From positions 806,001 through 870,000 of the forward strand of contig LVZA01000001.1 in assembly GCA_023101505.1 (NCBI GenBank): DNA of 64,000 nucleotides, in the 5' to 3' direction. The position numbers and the translations under genes are program-made. Of the stretch, positions 9,531-19,928 are shown piece by piece. Position 1 is the first letter of the stretch. Each line of letters opens with the position of its first letter. A model generated the notes under the pieces. That model ran no database searches. It had not been told where the DNA came from and was given only the letters and a program-made list of their open reading frames with translations. This DNA is from Pasteurellaceae bacterium Pebbles2 (GTDB lineage: Bacteria > Pseudomonadota > Gammaproteobacteria > Enterobacterales > Pasteurellaceae).

Positions 9531-9683
9531 AAAAATCTGCGATTAAAAACTAGACAGTTGTTTAATTTATGTTACAATTCATCGCCACATCAACTTGTGT
9601 CGTATTCGATGGTTGGTTGTGATGGTTTAGGGAAAAACCATTCGGTTCAGTTTAGTATCTTATTGTTCGGAAGTTTATTGTTT

Positions 9684-11885
9684 ATGAATAAAATTTTTAA
9701 AATCGTTAAAAACGGTAACGGCAAAAATGTTGTTACTTCAGAATTAGCTAAAGGCGCAAGCAAAGGTTGCACAGCTGCATCTGTTTTAATTGCGACTTTA
9801 ATGGGTTTAGGCTCAACATCAGCACTTGCTACAACCACCACATCAAATAATGGCGTGATTGCTGTTCAACACGGCGCAGCAACTGGTAAAGGTATTGCCC
9901 TTGGTCACGGAGCTACTGTGATCGGTTCAGAAGCTAATGACCCAGATGGCGCTGGTCCAGCAAAAGCAGGTGGCTTAAGCCGTCCAAGTAATGCTGTCGC
10001 TATCGGTAGTAGCGTAACTGCACAAGGTGCAAGTTCTATCGCACTTGGTGTAAACGCAAAAGCTATTGCTAACTTATACGATGAACCACTTGTTGATGCA
10101 GCAACTGCAGCATACCTAAAAACTCTACCAGCCTCAACACTTGTTACTCCACTTGCTGTTGCTATCGGTCATAATGTTACAACCGTTGACGCATTAGGTA
10201 TTGGTCACGAAGTAGAAGTAACAGGCACGCACTCAAATGCAATGGGTTATCGTATGAACGTAAGCGGTGGTTTCGCTTCAGCTGTAGGTTATAACGTAAA
10301 TGTCGCTGGCGAAAATGCAGCCGCATTCGGTGCACACACAACTGCTGATGGCAAACAATCAACCGCACTTGGTGTTGGCGCAACTGCAACTAAAGAAGGT
10401 GCAATCGCAGCAGGTGAAGGCACACAAGCCACTGGCGACAGCGCAATGACTTTCGGTCGTGTTTCTCAATCTACTGCTGAAGCAGCATTAACCGTGGGTT
10501 ATAACAGTACTACATCAGCAGCGCACGCAATCACTGTGGGTAATAACAACAAAAACAGTGGCGCAGACACAATGGTATTAGGTAACAACGTTACCACCGA
10601 TGTAGCAAACTCAGTGGTTTTAGGTAATAGCTCAACAGCAGCAGCGGCTGTTGCGACAACAGAGTACAAAATCAAAGACACTACGCATAAGTTCGCAGGC
10701 GTTACGCCTGTTGGCACAGTTTCTGTAGGTGCAGCAGGCAAAGAGCGTACAATCACTAACGTAGCAGCTGGTCGTATCAGCGGAACATCAACTGATGCAA
10801 TCAACGGTTCACAGCTTTATGCATTAATTGGTGAAATTAATAAACCAGCAACAGGCAATATTTCGTTCACTGCTGGCGGAAAAACTGCAACAACTAATCT
10901 TGGTGAGACTTTAAATATCGCTGGCGACAGCAATATCAACACAGTAATTGATCCTGACAAGAAAACATTAACCATTTCATTAAATAAAAATGTTACTGGC
11001 GACAGCTTCAAAGCTGGCAACGTGAGTTTCTCTAACAATGGTATTAACGCAGGCAATCAAAAAGTTAGCAATGTTAAAGATGGTGATATTTCAGCTAACT
11101 CTAAAGATGCGGTGAATGGTTCACAATTACATACAACTAACCAAAACGTAGCGAACAACGCTGGAAACATTACTAAAAACGCAGGCAATATCGCAACTAA
11201 TGCTGGTAACATCGCTACCAACACAGCAACCATTGCAAAAGGTTTTAACGTTTCAACTGATGACAATGTGAAAACTAACGTTAAACTTGGCGATACACTC
11301 CCAATTTTAGGCGACAGCAAAAATGTTGAAACCAAAACTGACGGTGGTAAAGTTATCGTTACAATGAAAGATGCCATCAAAGTGTCATCTGTTACAGCAG
11401 GCAACGTAAGCCTTTCTACTACAGGTATCAATGCAGGTGGTAACAAAGTAACTAACGTTAAAGATGGCGACTTAACCGCAACATCAACTGATGCAGTAAA
11501 CGGTTCGCAACTTTATGCAACAAACCAAGCGGTGAAAGCAAATACAGACCGTATCAACAGCCTCGCAGGCAACATTAATAACTTTGCTGGCGACATCAAT
11601 AAATTAGGTGATCGTGTTGATAACGTGGAAAACAAATTGCAAAAACAAAACAGACAGCGCAAAGCAGGCACAGCGTCTGCAATGGCAACGGCTGGCTTAA
11701 TGCAACCACACAAACCAGGTCAATCAGGCTTAGTTGCAGCAGTGGGTCAATATGAATCACAAACTGCGGTGGCTGTGGGTTATAGCCGTATCTCTGACAA
11801 CGGCAAAATCGGTGTTAAATTATCACTTAGCACCAACACCCAAGGCGAAACAGGCGGCACAATCGGCGCTGGCTACTTCTGGTAA
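9684..11885 (+). CDS. Trimeric autotransporter adhesin (YadA/Hia type)
   Basis: A 733-residue surface adhesin of the type Vc secretion family. I choose the ATG at 9684 (ribosome site GGAAG near 9669) because it begins the classic extended signal peptide (MNKIFKIVKNGNGKNVVTSE), cleaved near ALA at 49. An in-frame start at 9558 only adds unrelated residues. YadA-head-like repeats span about 55-340 (AVAIGSSVTA, SIALGVNAKA, AVGYNVNVAG). Three neck-type motifs ending in STDAINGSQLY, SKDAVNGSQLH and STDAVNGSQLY follow. Between them are NAGNIxx heptads typical of a coiled-coil stalk. The last 75 or so residues form the barrel anchor ending in W. It is compact compared with most of the family. It likely mediates host adhesion. 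Confidence 0.95.
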   Translation: MNKIFKIVKNGNGKNVVTSELAKGASKGCTAASVLIATLMGLGSTSALATTTTSNNGVIAVQHGAATGKGIALGHGATVIGSEANDPDGAGPAKAGGLSRPSNAVAIGSSVTAQGASSIALGVNAKAIANLYDEPLVDAATAAYLKTLPASTLVTPLAVAIGHNVTTVDALGIGHEVEVTGTHSNAMGYRMNVSGGFASAVGYNVNVAGENAAAFGAHTTADGKQSTALGVGATATKEGAIAAGEGTQATGDSAMTFGRVSQSTAEAALTVGYNSTTSAAHAITVGNNNKNSGADTMVLGNNVTTDVANSVVLGNSSTAAAAVATTEYKIKDTTHKFAGVTPVGTVSVGAAGKERTITNVAAGRISGTSTDAINGSQLYALIGEINKPATGNISFTAGGKTATTNLGETLNIAGDSNINTVIDPDKKTLTISLNKNVTGDSFKAGNVSFSNNGINAGNQKVSNVKDGDISANSKDAVNGSQLHTTNQNVANNAGNITKNAGNIATNAGNIATNTATIAKGFNVSTDDNVKTNVKLGDTLPILGDSKNVETKTDGGKVIVTMKDAIKVSSVTAGNVSLSTTGINAGGNKVTNVKDGDLTATSTDAVNGSQLYATNQAVKANTDRINSLAGNINNFAGDINKLGDRVDNVENKLQKQNRQRKAGTASAMATAGLMQPHKPGQSGLVAAVGQYESQTAVAVGYSRISDNGKIGVKLSLSTNTQGETGGTIGAGYFW

Positions 11886-11945
11886 AATTGCCTAAACCTT
11901 GTTAAATTTAGCCGCTGTTGAATTTAACAACCGATAAATAAAACA

Positions 11946-11995
11946 CTGCCCTGAATGATGGAATGTTCTTCCAATCAATTCAGGGCAGATTTTTT
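11946..11995 (+). terminator. Terminator after the autotransporter gene
   Basis: CTGCCCTGAAT (11946-11956) pairs with ATTCAGGGCAG (11978-11988), followed by a T run. Confidence 0.9.
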
Positions 11996-12016
11996 ATGCG
12001 CAAAACTTATTAAAAA

Positions 12017-12058
12017 TTCACCGCACTTTTGCTGAAATTTGGCTAAAAGTGCGGTGAA
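12017..12058. terminator. Inverted uptake-signal pair after greB
   Basis: TTCACCGCACTTTT (12017-12030) and AAAAGTGCGGTGAA (12045-12058) are exact complements with a 14-base loop. It lies just beyond the greB stop and could act on both converging transcripts. Confidence 0.8.
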
Positions 12059-12062
12059 AAAT

Positions 12063-12542
12063 TTAAGATTTTTCGTACCAAATTTTATTTACGTAAAAAG
12101 TCATTTTGCCCGAGGGCGTATCGACTTTCACTTCGTCATCAAGCTGTTTGCCAATTAAGGCTCGAGCCACAGGCGAATCGACAGAAATCCAATTTTTGGC
12201 AGGATCAAATTCATCGCAGCCTACAATGCGATATTGCTTTAAATCGCCAACTTCCGTTTCCAATTCCACCCACGCACCGAAAAACACTTTGCCTTCTTGC
12301 TTGGCGTGATAATCCACGATTTGCAACACTTCCAAACGTTTCATTAAAAAACGCACTCGGCGGTCGATTTCACGCAGGCGACGTTTGCCGTAAATATATT
12401 CAGCATTCTCACTGCGGTCGCCCAAGGCAGCTGCATCGGACACCGCTTGAGTAACTTTCGGGCGTTCTTCTTTCCATAAAAATTTGAGTTCTTGATCTAA
12501 GGCATTCCAGCCTGTGCGTGTGATATAATTTGATTTTGCCAT
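12063..12542 (-). CDS. greB: Transcription elongation factor GreB
   Basis: A 159-residue factor that enters the RNA polymerase secondary channel and stimulates cleavage of backtracked transcripts. The N-terminal coiled coil (about 1-75) carries the tip acidic pair in ALGDRSENAEY (about 40-50). The C-terminal FKBP-like domain includes FFGAWVELE and SPVARALIGKQLDDEV. The basic patch GKRRLREIDRRVRFLMKRL favours GreB over GreA. It is divergent from tatA. Confidence 0.96.
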   Translation of the reverse strand: MAKSNYITRTGWNALDQELKFLWKEERPKVTQAVSDAAALGDRSENAEYIYGKRRLREIDRRVRFLMKRLEVLQIVDYHAKQEGKVFFGAWVELETEVGDLKQYRIVGCDEFDPAKNWISVDSPVARALIGKQLDDEVKVDTPSGKMTFYVNKIWYEKS

Positions 12543-12676
12543 AAGATTTCAATCGCTTAAAAATTGCTTAGATTATAACATAATGGCGAAAATAATCCCT
12601 ATTGCCTATTGTTCAATAAGGCAAAAAAAGGTATATTCATTAGCACTTATTCCCTCAACAATTTAAGGATATTTTT

Positions 12677-12907
12677 ATGGGCGGCATCAGCATTTGGCAA
12701 CTTATTATCATCGTTGCAATCGTGGTTTTATTATTCGGAACGAAGAAATTAAGAACCTTGGGATCTGATTTGGGCGAATCTGTAAAAGGCTTTAAAAAAG
12801 CGATGGCAGAAGAACCAAAACAAGATGCAGATTTCAAATCTTTAGACAAAGCTGAAAGTACCAGCGCAGAAAAATCTGCTGAAGAAAAAACCAAAGAACA
12901 GGCATAA
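12677..12907 (+). CDS. tatA: Sec-independent translocase protein TatA
   Basis: A 76-residue inner-membrane protein: short N-terminal transmembrane helix (about 5-21), hinge FGTKKL, then an amphipathic helix ([16 protein letters not shown]) and a charged tail. It forms the pore-like part of the twin-arginine translocase for folded proteins. It is the first gene of tatABC, with a ribosome site AAGGAT near 12664. The TorZ precursor at 35337 carries a twin-arginine signal and is a likely client. Confidence 0.96.
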   Translation: MGGISIWQLIIIVAIVVLLFGTKKLRTLGSDLGESVKGFKKAMAEEPKQDADFKSLDKAESTSAEKSAEEKTKEQA

Positions 12908-12910
12908 TCT

Positions 12911-13492
12911 GTGTTTGATATTGGCTTTTCTGAACTTCTGTTAATCTTTGTAGTGGGCTTAGTTGTGCTAGGTCCGCAACGTATGCCTGTGGCAATTCGC
13001 ACCGTGATGAAATGGGTTCGCACCATTCGTGGCTTGGCTGCTAACGTGCAAAATGAATTGTCGCAAGAATTAAAATTGCAGGAATTGCAAGACAGCATCA
13101 AAAAAGCGGAACATTTAAACCTAAAAACCCTTTCGCCTGAATTGGCACAAACCGTGGAAGATCTAAAACAATCTGCGGAAAAAATGAAAGCAGATTTAGA
13201 TAAACAAGCTGCTGAAGCCAATCAATCTATTGAAGAACAAATCAACGTCGTGCGAGAAGCGAATTTTGAGGCACATTCTGCCGAAAATAACCTTGCTGAA
13301 ACCAAACTTAATGCACAAAATAATGCGGAAAGTGCGGTGGAAAAAACGCAAGAAAATGCCACCGCACTTCAATCGCCTGAACCGACCATTGAAGATGAAT
13401 TAAGCCTTGATGAGAAACTCGCAAGCTACATCGTTCAATATCACCCAGCCGAAGATGCGCCGAGCGAAACGCAGACCGAGAAAAATGTATGA
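12911..13492 (+). CDS. tatB: Sec-independent translocase protein TatB
   Basis: A 193-residue partner of TatC in signal recognition. It starts with GTG three bases after the tatA stop. The N-terminal membrane helix and [22 protein letters not shown] block are typical. A long amphipathic helix follows to about 100, then a charged, alanine- and glutamate-rich tail. The tail region encodes two uptake signals in inverted orientation (13330-13340 and 13359-13369). The gene overlaps tatC by four bases (ATGA), implying translational coupling. Confidence 0.95.
   Translation: MFDIGFSELLLIFVVGLVVLGPQRMPVAIRTVMKWVRTIRGLAANVQNELSQELKLQELQDSIKKAEHLNLKTLSPELAQTVEDLKQSAEKMKADLDKQAAEANQSIEEQINVVREANFEAHSAENNLAETKLNAQNNAESAVEKTQENATALQSPEPTIEDELSLDEKLASYIVQYHPAEDAPSETQTEKNV
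13330..13369 (+). repeat. Inverted uptake-signal pair inside tatB
   Basis: AAGTGCGGTGG (13330-13340) and CCACCGCACTT (13359-13369) are exact complements with an 18-base loop, both within the coding sequence for the disordered tail. The pair encodes parts of ESAVEKT and ATALQS. Confidence 0.85.
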
Positions 13493-14268
13493 GCGTAGAA
13501 GAAACTCAACCGTTAATTTCACATTTAGTTGAACTGCGCAATCGTTTATTGCGTTCTGTAATGTTTGTTTTTGTGGTCTTTTTGGCGTTAGTTTATTTCG
13601 CCAACGATATTTATCATCTCATCGCCACGCCTTTGTTAGACGCAATGCCAGCAGGCTCAACGATGATCGCCACCAATGTGGCTGCACCATTTTTCACGCC
13701 AATAAAACTCACGGCGATTGCTGCGGTGTTTTTGTCTGTGCCTTTTTTGCTCTACCAAATTTGGGCATTCGTCGCCCCTGCGCTCTATCAACACGAAAAG
13801 CGTTTAATTTATCCTTTGCTGTTTTCTAGCACCCTGCTGTTTTATGTAGGCGTTGCCTTTGCTTATTATGTGGTATTTCCACTGGTTTTCGGTTTTTTAA
13901 CCAGCACCACGCCCGACGGTGTGGCAATGGCAACTGATATTAGCAGCTATCTTGATTTTGTACTCACGCTATTTTTAGCCTTCGGTGTGTGTTTTGAAGT
14001 GCCTGTCGCCATTATTTTGCTGTGCTGGGCTGGCGTAACCACCCCCGAAGACTTAAAAGCCAAACGCCCTTATATTATCGTTGCCGCTTTCGTGATCGGA
14101 ATGTTGCTCACACCACCAGATATTTTCTCGCAAACTTTACTCGCTATTCCAATGTGTTTGCTGTTTGAAGTGGGTGTGATTTGTGCGAAATTTTATAGTC
14201 CAAAAGACGAAAACGAAGCGGAAAATAATACGGAAAACGATGCCGCTACTGACGAGCCAAAAAACTAA
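13489..14268 (+). CDS. tatC: Sec-independent translocase protein TatC
   Basis: A 259-residue polytopic membrane protein with six predicted helices. It contains the N-terminal block [14 protein letters not shown], the periplasmic FFTPIKL region, [13 protein letters not shown], and [20 protein letters not shown]. It binds twin-arginine signal peptides with TatB. It ends in a short acidic, N-rich tail. The start overlaps the tatB stop. Confidence 0.97.
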   Translation: MSVEETQPLISHLVELRNRLLRSVMFVFVVFLALVYFANDIYHLIATPLLDAMPAGSTMIATNVAAPFFTPIKLTAIAAVFLSVPFLLYQIWAFVAPALYQHEKRLIYPLLFSSTLLFYVGVAFAYYVVFPLVFGFLTSTTPDGVAMATDISSYLDFVLTLFLAFGVCFEVPVAIILLCWAGVTTPEDLKAKRPYIIVAAFVIGMLLTPPDIFSQTLLAIPMCLLFEVGVICAKFYSPKDENEAENNTENDAATDEPKN

Positions 14269-14309
14269 AAAATTAGGCAAAAAGTGCGGTGGAAAAATTA
14301 CGAATTTTA

Positions 14310-14336
14310 GGGGCTGTGTTATCAAGCCCCTTTTCC
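14310..14336 (+). terminator. Hairpin between tatC and hemB
   Basis: GGGGCT (14310-14315) pairs with AGCCCC (14325-14330), followed by TTTTCCTTT. It is a modest terminator or attenuator 15 bases before hemB, just after an uptake signal near 14282. Confidence 0.65.
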
Positions 14337-14347
14337 TTTAGGAGTAA

Positions 14348-15373
<1,026 letters not shown>

Positions 15374-15404
15374 TCCTAATTCCGTAAAAATTCGCCAGAA
15401 AAGC

Positions 15405-15434
15405 AAAAAGGCTTGGGAAATCCCAAGCCTTTTC
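15405..15434. terminator. Bidirectional terminator between hemB and rplS
   Basis: AAGGCTTGGGA pairs with TCCCAAGCCTT around a two-base AA centre, with A-rich and T-rich flanks for both directions. Nearly the same 27-base element occurs at 29936-29962. Confidence 0.9.
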
Positions 15435-15456
15435 TTGTGTGCAAATAATCCGAAGA

Positions 15457-15807
15457 TTATGCACCCAAACGTTCTTTGATACGTGCAGATTTACCTGAAC
15501 GCTCACGTAAGTAGTAAAGTTTCGCTTTACGTACCGCACCTTTACGTTTAACAGCGATGCTGTCGATTGCAGGAGAGTGAGTTTGGAATACACGCTCAAC
15601 GCCAGTACCGTTTGATACTTTACGCAAAGTGAATGCGCTGTGCAAACCACGGTTACGAATTGCGATAACTACGCCTTCAAATGCTTGTAAACGTTTTTTA
15701 GCACCCTCAACTACCCATACTTTAACTTCTAAAGTATCACCTGGGCGGAAGCTAGGTACGTTTTGTTTTAATTGTTCTTCTTCAAGTTGTTTAATGATGT
15801 TGCTCAT
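15457..15807 (-). CDS. rplS: 50S ribosomal protein L19
   Basis: A 116-residue protein at the 30S-50S interface. It shows [41 protein letters not shown] and the C-terminal [18 protein letters not shown]. It is the last gene of rpsP-rimM-trmD-rplS and is separated from trmD by 34 bases. Confidence 0.98.
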   Translation of the reverse strand: MSNIIKQLEEEQLKQNVPSFRPGDTLEVKVWVVEGAKKRLQAFEGVVIAIRNRGLHSAFTLRKVSNGTGVERVFQTHSPAIDSIAVKRKGAVRKAKLYYLRERSGKSARIKERLGA

Positions 15808-15841
15808 TGTTTAAACCTTTTTTAACACTAGAATTAACTGA

Positions 15842-16594
15842 TTAAGCTGTTTCAGATTGTGCAAATTCTGCTTTCACCTGACGCAGCAGTTTATTTTGTT
15901 CGTCAGTCAGAGCTAGTTTTTCCAGTAGCTCAGGGCGGCGTAACCACGTTCGCTCAAGGGATTGTTTCAATCGCCATTTGCGAATTTCTTCGTGATTGCC
16001 CGACATTAATACGGGCGGAACAGTGAGTTCGTCTAGCACTTCAGGGCGTGTGTAATGTGGACAATCTAACAAACCTGTTGCGAAAGAATCTTCTTCCGCA
16101 GAGGCAAATTTGCCTAACACACCTGGGATAAAACGTGCAACGGCATCAATTAATGTCATTGCAGGCAGCTCCCCCCCTGTAAGCACGTAATCTCCGATTG
16201 ACCATTCTTCATCAATTTCAGTTTGAATCAATCGCTCATCAATGCCCTCGTAACGACCGCACACTAAAATCAATTTTTCATTTAGCGACAGCGTTTTTAC
16301 GCCAGCTTGATCAAGTTTACGTCCTTGCGGTGAAAGGTAAATCACCTTTGCACCAACACCTGCTTCTTGTTTGGCTTGATGAATGGCATCACGCAAAGGT
16401 TGTACCATCATCAACATACCTGGGCCACCGCCATAAGGTCGGTCGTCCACGGTTTTGTGCTTATCAAAGGTAAAATCCCTTGGATTATAGCACCGCACTT
16501 CCAGCAAGTTTTGCTTAACTGCTCGTCCTGTTACCCCAAAATCTGTAATTGCTTTAAACATCTCGGGGAAAAGGGTAACGATCCCTACAAACAT
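15842..16594 (-). CDS. trmD: tRNA (guanine37-N1)-methyltransferase
   Basis: A 250-residue SPOUT-class enzyme that methylates G37 of tRNAs reading CNN codons and prevents frameshifting. The trefoil-knot SAM site is seen in [27 protein letters not shown] and [16 protein letters not shown] (residues about 84-145). The linker and C-terminal domain ([16 protein letters not shown]) are intact. It lies between rimM and rplS. Confidence 0.98.
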   Translation of the reverse strand: MFVGIVTLFPEMFKAITDFGVTGRAVKQNLLEVRCYNPRDFTFDKHKTVDDRPYGGGPGMLMMVQPLRDAIHQAKQEAGVGAKVIYLSPQGRKLDQAGVKTLSLNEKLILVCGRYEGIDERLIQTEIDEEWSIGDYVLTGGELPAMTLIDAVARFIPGVLGKFASAEEDSFATGLLDCPHYTRPEVLDELTVPPVLMSGNHEEIRKWRLKQSLERTWLRRPELLEKLALTDEQNKLLRQVKAEFAQSETA

Positions 16595-16642
16595 AATTGC
16601 CCCTTAATGTTACTGCTTAAAAGCGCCACAGCGTACCTGAGA

Positions 16643-17170
16643 TTAGAAACCAGCGTCCCAATCCACTTTAATCGTTTTTGTGGTGAGATCGACTCTTTTA
16701 ACTACTTGTTCATACAAAAACGGAATTAATCGTTCTTGTTTGCCGAACGCATCTTTGGCGTTTGCACGCACCACCAAAACATCGTTAGAGCCTGTTTCCA
16801 TCATTTCCGCCACCGTTCCCATTGTGTAACCTTGCAGATTAACCACTTGGCAACCAATTAAATCGTGCCAGTAATAATCGCCGTCTTCCAACTCTGGGAA
16901 CACCGATAAATCCACACCAATTTCAATATTAGCTAAGGTTTGTGCGGTTTCACGATCATCAACGTTTTTTAATTTAACAATGAGTTCGTGATTATGATGT
17001 TTCCAACTTTCTAATTCGGTCGGTTGCCATTGCCCTTTAATTTTTAAGAACCACGGCTGGTAATCAAAAATGCTTTCAGCGGATTCGGTTGATGAATAAA
17101 TGCGTAACCAACCACGAATGCCATAAGTTGAACCTAATTTGCCAACTACTTCAATACGTTGCTGTTCCAT
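16643..17170 (-). CDS. rimM: 16S rRNA processing protein RimM
   Basis: A 175-residue assembly factor for the 30S head, binding S19. It has an N-terminal RimM domain ([22 protein letters not shown], about 8-29) and a C-terminal PRC-barrel ([17 protein letters not shown] and the ending [15 protein letters not shown]). It lies 26 bases after rpsP in the operon. Confidence 0.97.
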   Translation of the reverse strand: MEQQRIEVVGKLGSTYGIRGWLRIYSSTESAESIFDYQPWFLKIKGQWQPTELESWKHHNHELIVKLKNVDDRETAQTLANIEIGVDLSVFPELEDGDYYWHDLIGCQVVNLQGYTMGTVAEMMETGSNDVLVVRANAKDAFGKQERLIPFLYEQVVKRVDLTTKTIKVDWDAGF

Positions 17171-17196
17171 TTATACCACCTTCACACAAATCGAAA

Positions 17197-17445
17197 TTAT
17201 GCTGCTTTTTTTGCTTCTTTCACTAAAGAAGAAACACGGTCTGAAAGGCTTGCACCTTTTTCCAACCAAGCATTAACACGGTCTAAGTCTAAACGTAAAC
17301 GTTCAGCTTTACCTGTTGCTAATGGGTTGAAGAAACCTACACGCTCAATGAAACGACCGTCGCGTGGTGCGCGGCTGTCTGCAACAACGATTTGATAGAA
17401 TGGGCGTTTTTTAGCTCCGCCACGAGATAAACGAATGGTTACCAT
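17197..17445 (-). CDS. rpsP: 30S ribosomal protein S16
   Basis: An 82-residue protein that begins [20 protein letters not shown] and contains [21 protein letters not shown]. It leads the rpsP operon. A good sigma-70 promoter lies about 95 bases upstream. Confidence 0.98.
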   Translation of the reverse strand: MVTIRLSRGGAKKRPFYQIVVADSRAPRDGRFIERVGFFNPLATGKAERLRLDLDRVNAWLEKGASLSDRVSSLVKEAKKAA

Positions 17446-17542
17446 AACCTTCCTCTAAGTATTTAATAATAAAAGAAAACCTACAACCTTGCCGTAGGAA
17501 TGCTTACTTTTTTCTCTGTATATATAGACAAAAAGCCTGAAG

Positions 17543-17570
17543 ATTATACATTTTTGCCCTAGAAAAGCAA
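17543..17570 (-). promoter_or_regulatory. Promoter of the rpsP operon
   Basis: On the minus strand, -35 TTGCTT (17565-17570) and -10 TATAAT (17543-17548), 16 bases apart. Confidence 0.75.
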
Positions 17571-17724
17571 GGGAAATCCGCTTTTCCCTCGTTTTATTTG
17601 TCAGAGCTTAAAATAAAACATAAGCATAAACTTAGAACTAACGAGAAGCAAACAACACATGCAAAATGAGTTAATTTTTTATTAGGTATTGAGCGACAGT
17701 ATTTTGAGCGATACAATACAAAGT

Positions 17725-17740
17725 GGGGCAAGTTTGCCCC
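17725..17740 (+). promoter_or_regulatory. Hairpin in the nucleotidase leader
   Basis: GGGGCA (17725-17730) and TGCCCC (17735-17740) with an AGTT loop, ending 34 bases before the ATG. It is followed by CTTTGATT rather than a long T run. It may be a leader structure or attenuator. Confidence 0.5.
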
Positions 17741-17774
17741 CTTTGATTAACTTAGCTTTCAATTAGGATTTGTA

Positions 17775-19448
17775 ATGAAAAAATTATTTAGCACTATTTT
17801 TGTTTTTTCCGCTATTAGCCTTGCGATGACAAATGCACTGGCAAAAGAAGTAAACATTAAATTTTTAGGTACGTCAGATGTGCACGGTCGCATTGTACCG
17901 TGGTCGTATGGTGCAGATGAGGCGGATACATCAGGCTCTTATGCTCAAATTTCAAGCTATGTAAACCAAGTTCGTAAAGAAAATAAGAACGTGGTGTTAG
18001 TGGATATTGGCGATGCCATTCAAGATAATCAAGTTGAAGCTTTTGCTAAAAGTGAAAAATACTACAAAGACAACCCTGTGCCGAAAATTCTGAACACAAT
18101 GGGTTATGATTTCTTTGTGCTAGGCAATCACGAATTTAACTTTGGTATGACGGCGTTAGATAAAATTCTTAAAGATATCAAAGCGAAAATTGTTACGGCT
18201 AATTTCTATTACAAAGACGGCAAACGCTATGTTGAGCCGACAGCGATGATCGAAAAAGACGGGGTGAAATTAGGCATTCTCGGCTTAACCACACCAATGT
18301 CAGCGATTTTTGAAAAAGACAGCGGTTATTTGGATCAAATGAAATTCAGCTCACCGAGTGAAGAAGCGAAAGCTCAAATTGCCGAGCTGAAAAAACAAGG
18401 TGCTGATGCGATTATCGCTTTAGTGCATATGGGCGTAGATAATGAAAACAATATTCCAGACACAGGCGTGGCTGATTTAGTCAACAATGTGGACGGCATT
18501 GATGTGATTATCGCAGGGCATATGCACAAAGATGTGCCAGCGGAAACTATTAAAAATACCCTTATTACTGAACCACACCGCTATGGCACGGTAGTGTCTG
18601 AAGTGGATTTGAGCTTTGATGTGGACGATAACGGCAAAGTTAAATTGCTGAATAAATCATCAAAAACAGTGAAAGTAAAAGAGCAAGAAGCCGATCCGAA
18701 AATTGTGGAAGTTTATCAACCTTATCACGATGAACTTCGCCGTTTGAACAACGTTAAAATTGGTGTTGTGGCAAATGATATGATCCCACAAGGCAAAAAT
18801 CACGGCGTATCAATCGCCTTTTCACAAGACACAGGAATGTCTTCATTTATCACCGATGTGCAACGTCATTACAGCAAAGCGGACGTAACATCATTCAACT
18901 TTGACTACGAAAAAGTGCGTTTAAACAAAGGTGATATCAAGAAAAAAGACATCATTTTTAACTACCGTTATGCTGGCGGCGATGTGAGCGTGTACGAAGT
19001 AACAGGCAAACAACTCAAAGCCTATATGAACTGGTCAGCCGATTATTTCGACACCATTCAAGCAGGCGACAAAGAGTACCGCTATAACGAAGTACGAGGC
19101 AAATCAAAATACGTTACTTTCGACATTTTCGGTGGCGTGAAATATTTAGTTGATTTACGCAAACCAAGTGGTGAAAAAATCACAGATTTAACCTTTGCTG
19201 ACGGTAAGGCAATCACTGATGAAAGTAAAATTAAATTAGGAATGAATTCCTATCGCTTCGGTCAATTAACCAAAAAAGGTGGCATTTGGGAAGGGCAACA
19301 AATTCCAACATTGTGGGAATCTAAAGTTGCAATGGGAACCGATGCCGGTACGATTCAAAATATGATGATCGACTATATCCAAAACGTGAAACACGGCAAA
19401 ATCGAGGGCGTTTCACACAACCGCTGGAAGTTGGTTGGGTTAGAATAA
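17775..19448 (+). CDS. Secreted bifunctional metallophosphatase / 5'-nucleotidase family protein
   Basis: A 557-residue protein with a signal peptide ending near ALA-KE (residue 24). The calcineurin-like metal centre is complete: TSDVHGRI (about 32), VLVDIGDAIQDN (about 74), LGNHEFNFG (about 115), LVHMG (about 214), IIAGHMHKD (about 246). A C-terminal 5'-nucleotidase substrate domain runs from about 325 to 520. It probably hydrolyses nucleotides or cyclic nucleotides in the periplasm, making nucleosides available; in related bacteria such enzymes serve NAD or purine salvage. It does not look like the NadN ortholog. AGGA (17765-17768) is the ribosome site. Confidence 0.85.
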   Translation: MKKLFSTIFVFSAISLAMTNALAKEVNIKFLGTSDVHGRIVPWSYGADEADTSGSYAQISSYVNQVRKENKNVVLVDIGDAIQDNQVEAFAKSEKYYKDNPVPKILNTMGYDFFVLGNHEFNFGMTALDKILKDIKAKIVTANFYYKDGKRYVEPTAMIEKDGVKLGILGLTTPMSAIFEKDSGYLDQMKFSSPSEEAKAQIAELKKQGADAIIALVHMGVDNENNIPDTGVADLVNNVDGIDVIIAGHMHKDVPAETIKNTLITEPHRYGTVVSEVDLSFDVDDNGKVKLLNKSSKTVKVKEQEADPKIVEVYQPYHDELRRLNNVKIGVVANDMIPQGKNHGVSIAFSQDTGMSSFITDVQRHYSKADVTSFNFDYEKVRLNKGDIKKKDIIFNYRYAGGDVSVYEVTGKQLKAYMNWSADYFDTIQAGDKEYRYNEVRGKSKYVTFDIFGGVKYLVDLRKPSGEKITDLTFADGKAITDESKIKLGMNSYRFGQLTKKGGIWEGQQIPTLWESKVAMGTDAGTIQNMMIDYIQNVKHGKIEGVSHNRWKLVGLE

Positions 19449-19522
19449 TACTCAAAACAAAATCATATTAATTTCATATAACGTACTAATTTACTTGGGA
19501 TTATTTTGCTCTCTTTTGAACA

Positions 19523-19816
19523 TTATAATCCCAACAATTCCGCAATCTCTTTAGGAATTTGCTGGGGATTAGGAATAAAGATTTGTTTGTGGCGGTTGAG
19601 TTCGCCTTTTTCGAGTATGATGTTGCTTTTGGCGACTTTGAATACTTTGCTCAGGTATTTAAGCAAGTGTGCGTTGGCTGCGCCGTCGATAGGTGGGGCG
19701 GTGATGCTGATTTTTAGTTCGTTGTCGTGCAAGCCGATGATAGCGTCTTTGCTTGCCTTGGGCTGCAAGAAAATGCGTAATCGTAAGCCGTTTTCGTGTT
19801 GTTCAATCGCTGTCAT
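19523..19816 (-). CDS. DUF167 / YggU family protein
   Basis: A 97-residue small conserved protein. The family core is present: [43 protein letters not shown], then [16 protein letters not shown]. The biochemical role is unknown. It follows yggT on the same strand with a hairpin in the 112-base gap, as in many gamma-Proteobacteria where yggT and yggU are neighbours. Confidence 0.9.
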   Translation of the reverse strand: MTAIEQHENGLRLRIFLQPKASKDAIIGLHDNELKISITAPPIDGAANAHLLKYLSKVFKVAKSNIILEKGELNRHKQIFIPNPQQIPKEIAELLGL

Positions 19817-19865
19817 TATTTCGCTAACAAATGTGGCAAATCAAATTTAGATTTTGTGAAATTTT

Positions 19866-19898
19866 ACACCGCACTTTTGCTTTAGTGCGGTGTTTTTT
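19866..19898. terminator. Uptake-signal hairpin between yggT and yggU
   Basis: ACACCGCACT (19866-19875) pairs with AGTGCGGTGT (19884-19893), loop of 8, with a T run on the plus strand and a weaker one on the minus strand. It would reduce read-through from yggT to yggU. Confidence 0.7.
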
Positions 19899-19928
19899 AT
19901 TGAGTTTTCTCGTATTTTAGCTGCAAGA

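Larger units (their letters stand above)
17446..17774. other. 329-base divergent gap between rpsP and the nucleotidase gene
   Basis: Holds the rpsP promoter (17543-17570), a leader with CCTAC...GTAGG arms near 17480-17500, and a small GC-rich hairpin at 17725-17740 just before the nucleotidase gene. No coding region is seen. Confidence 0.6.

Noticed and set aside
9558-9683. Upstream extension of the autotransporter frame
   Set aside because: The 42 added residues are unlike any signal peptide; the ATG at 9684 has a ribosome site and begins the known extended signal peptide.
10499-11446. Antisense open frames of about 80-130 residues in the adhesin gene
   Set aside because: They arise from repetitive codon structure of the adhesin and have no start signals.
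12655-13221. 188-residue open frame antisense to tatA and tatB
   Set aside because: It lies wholly opposite well-conserved tat genes and its composition (S, F and N rich) is that of a shadow frame.
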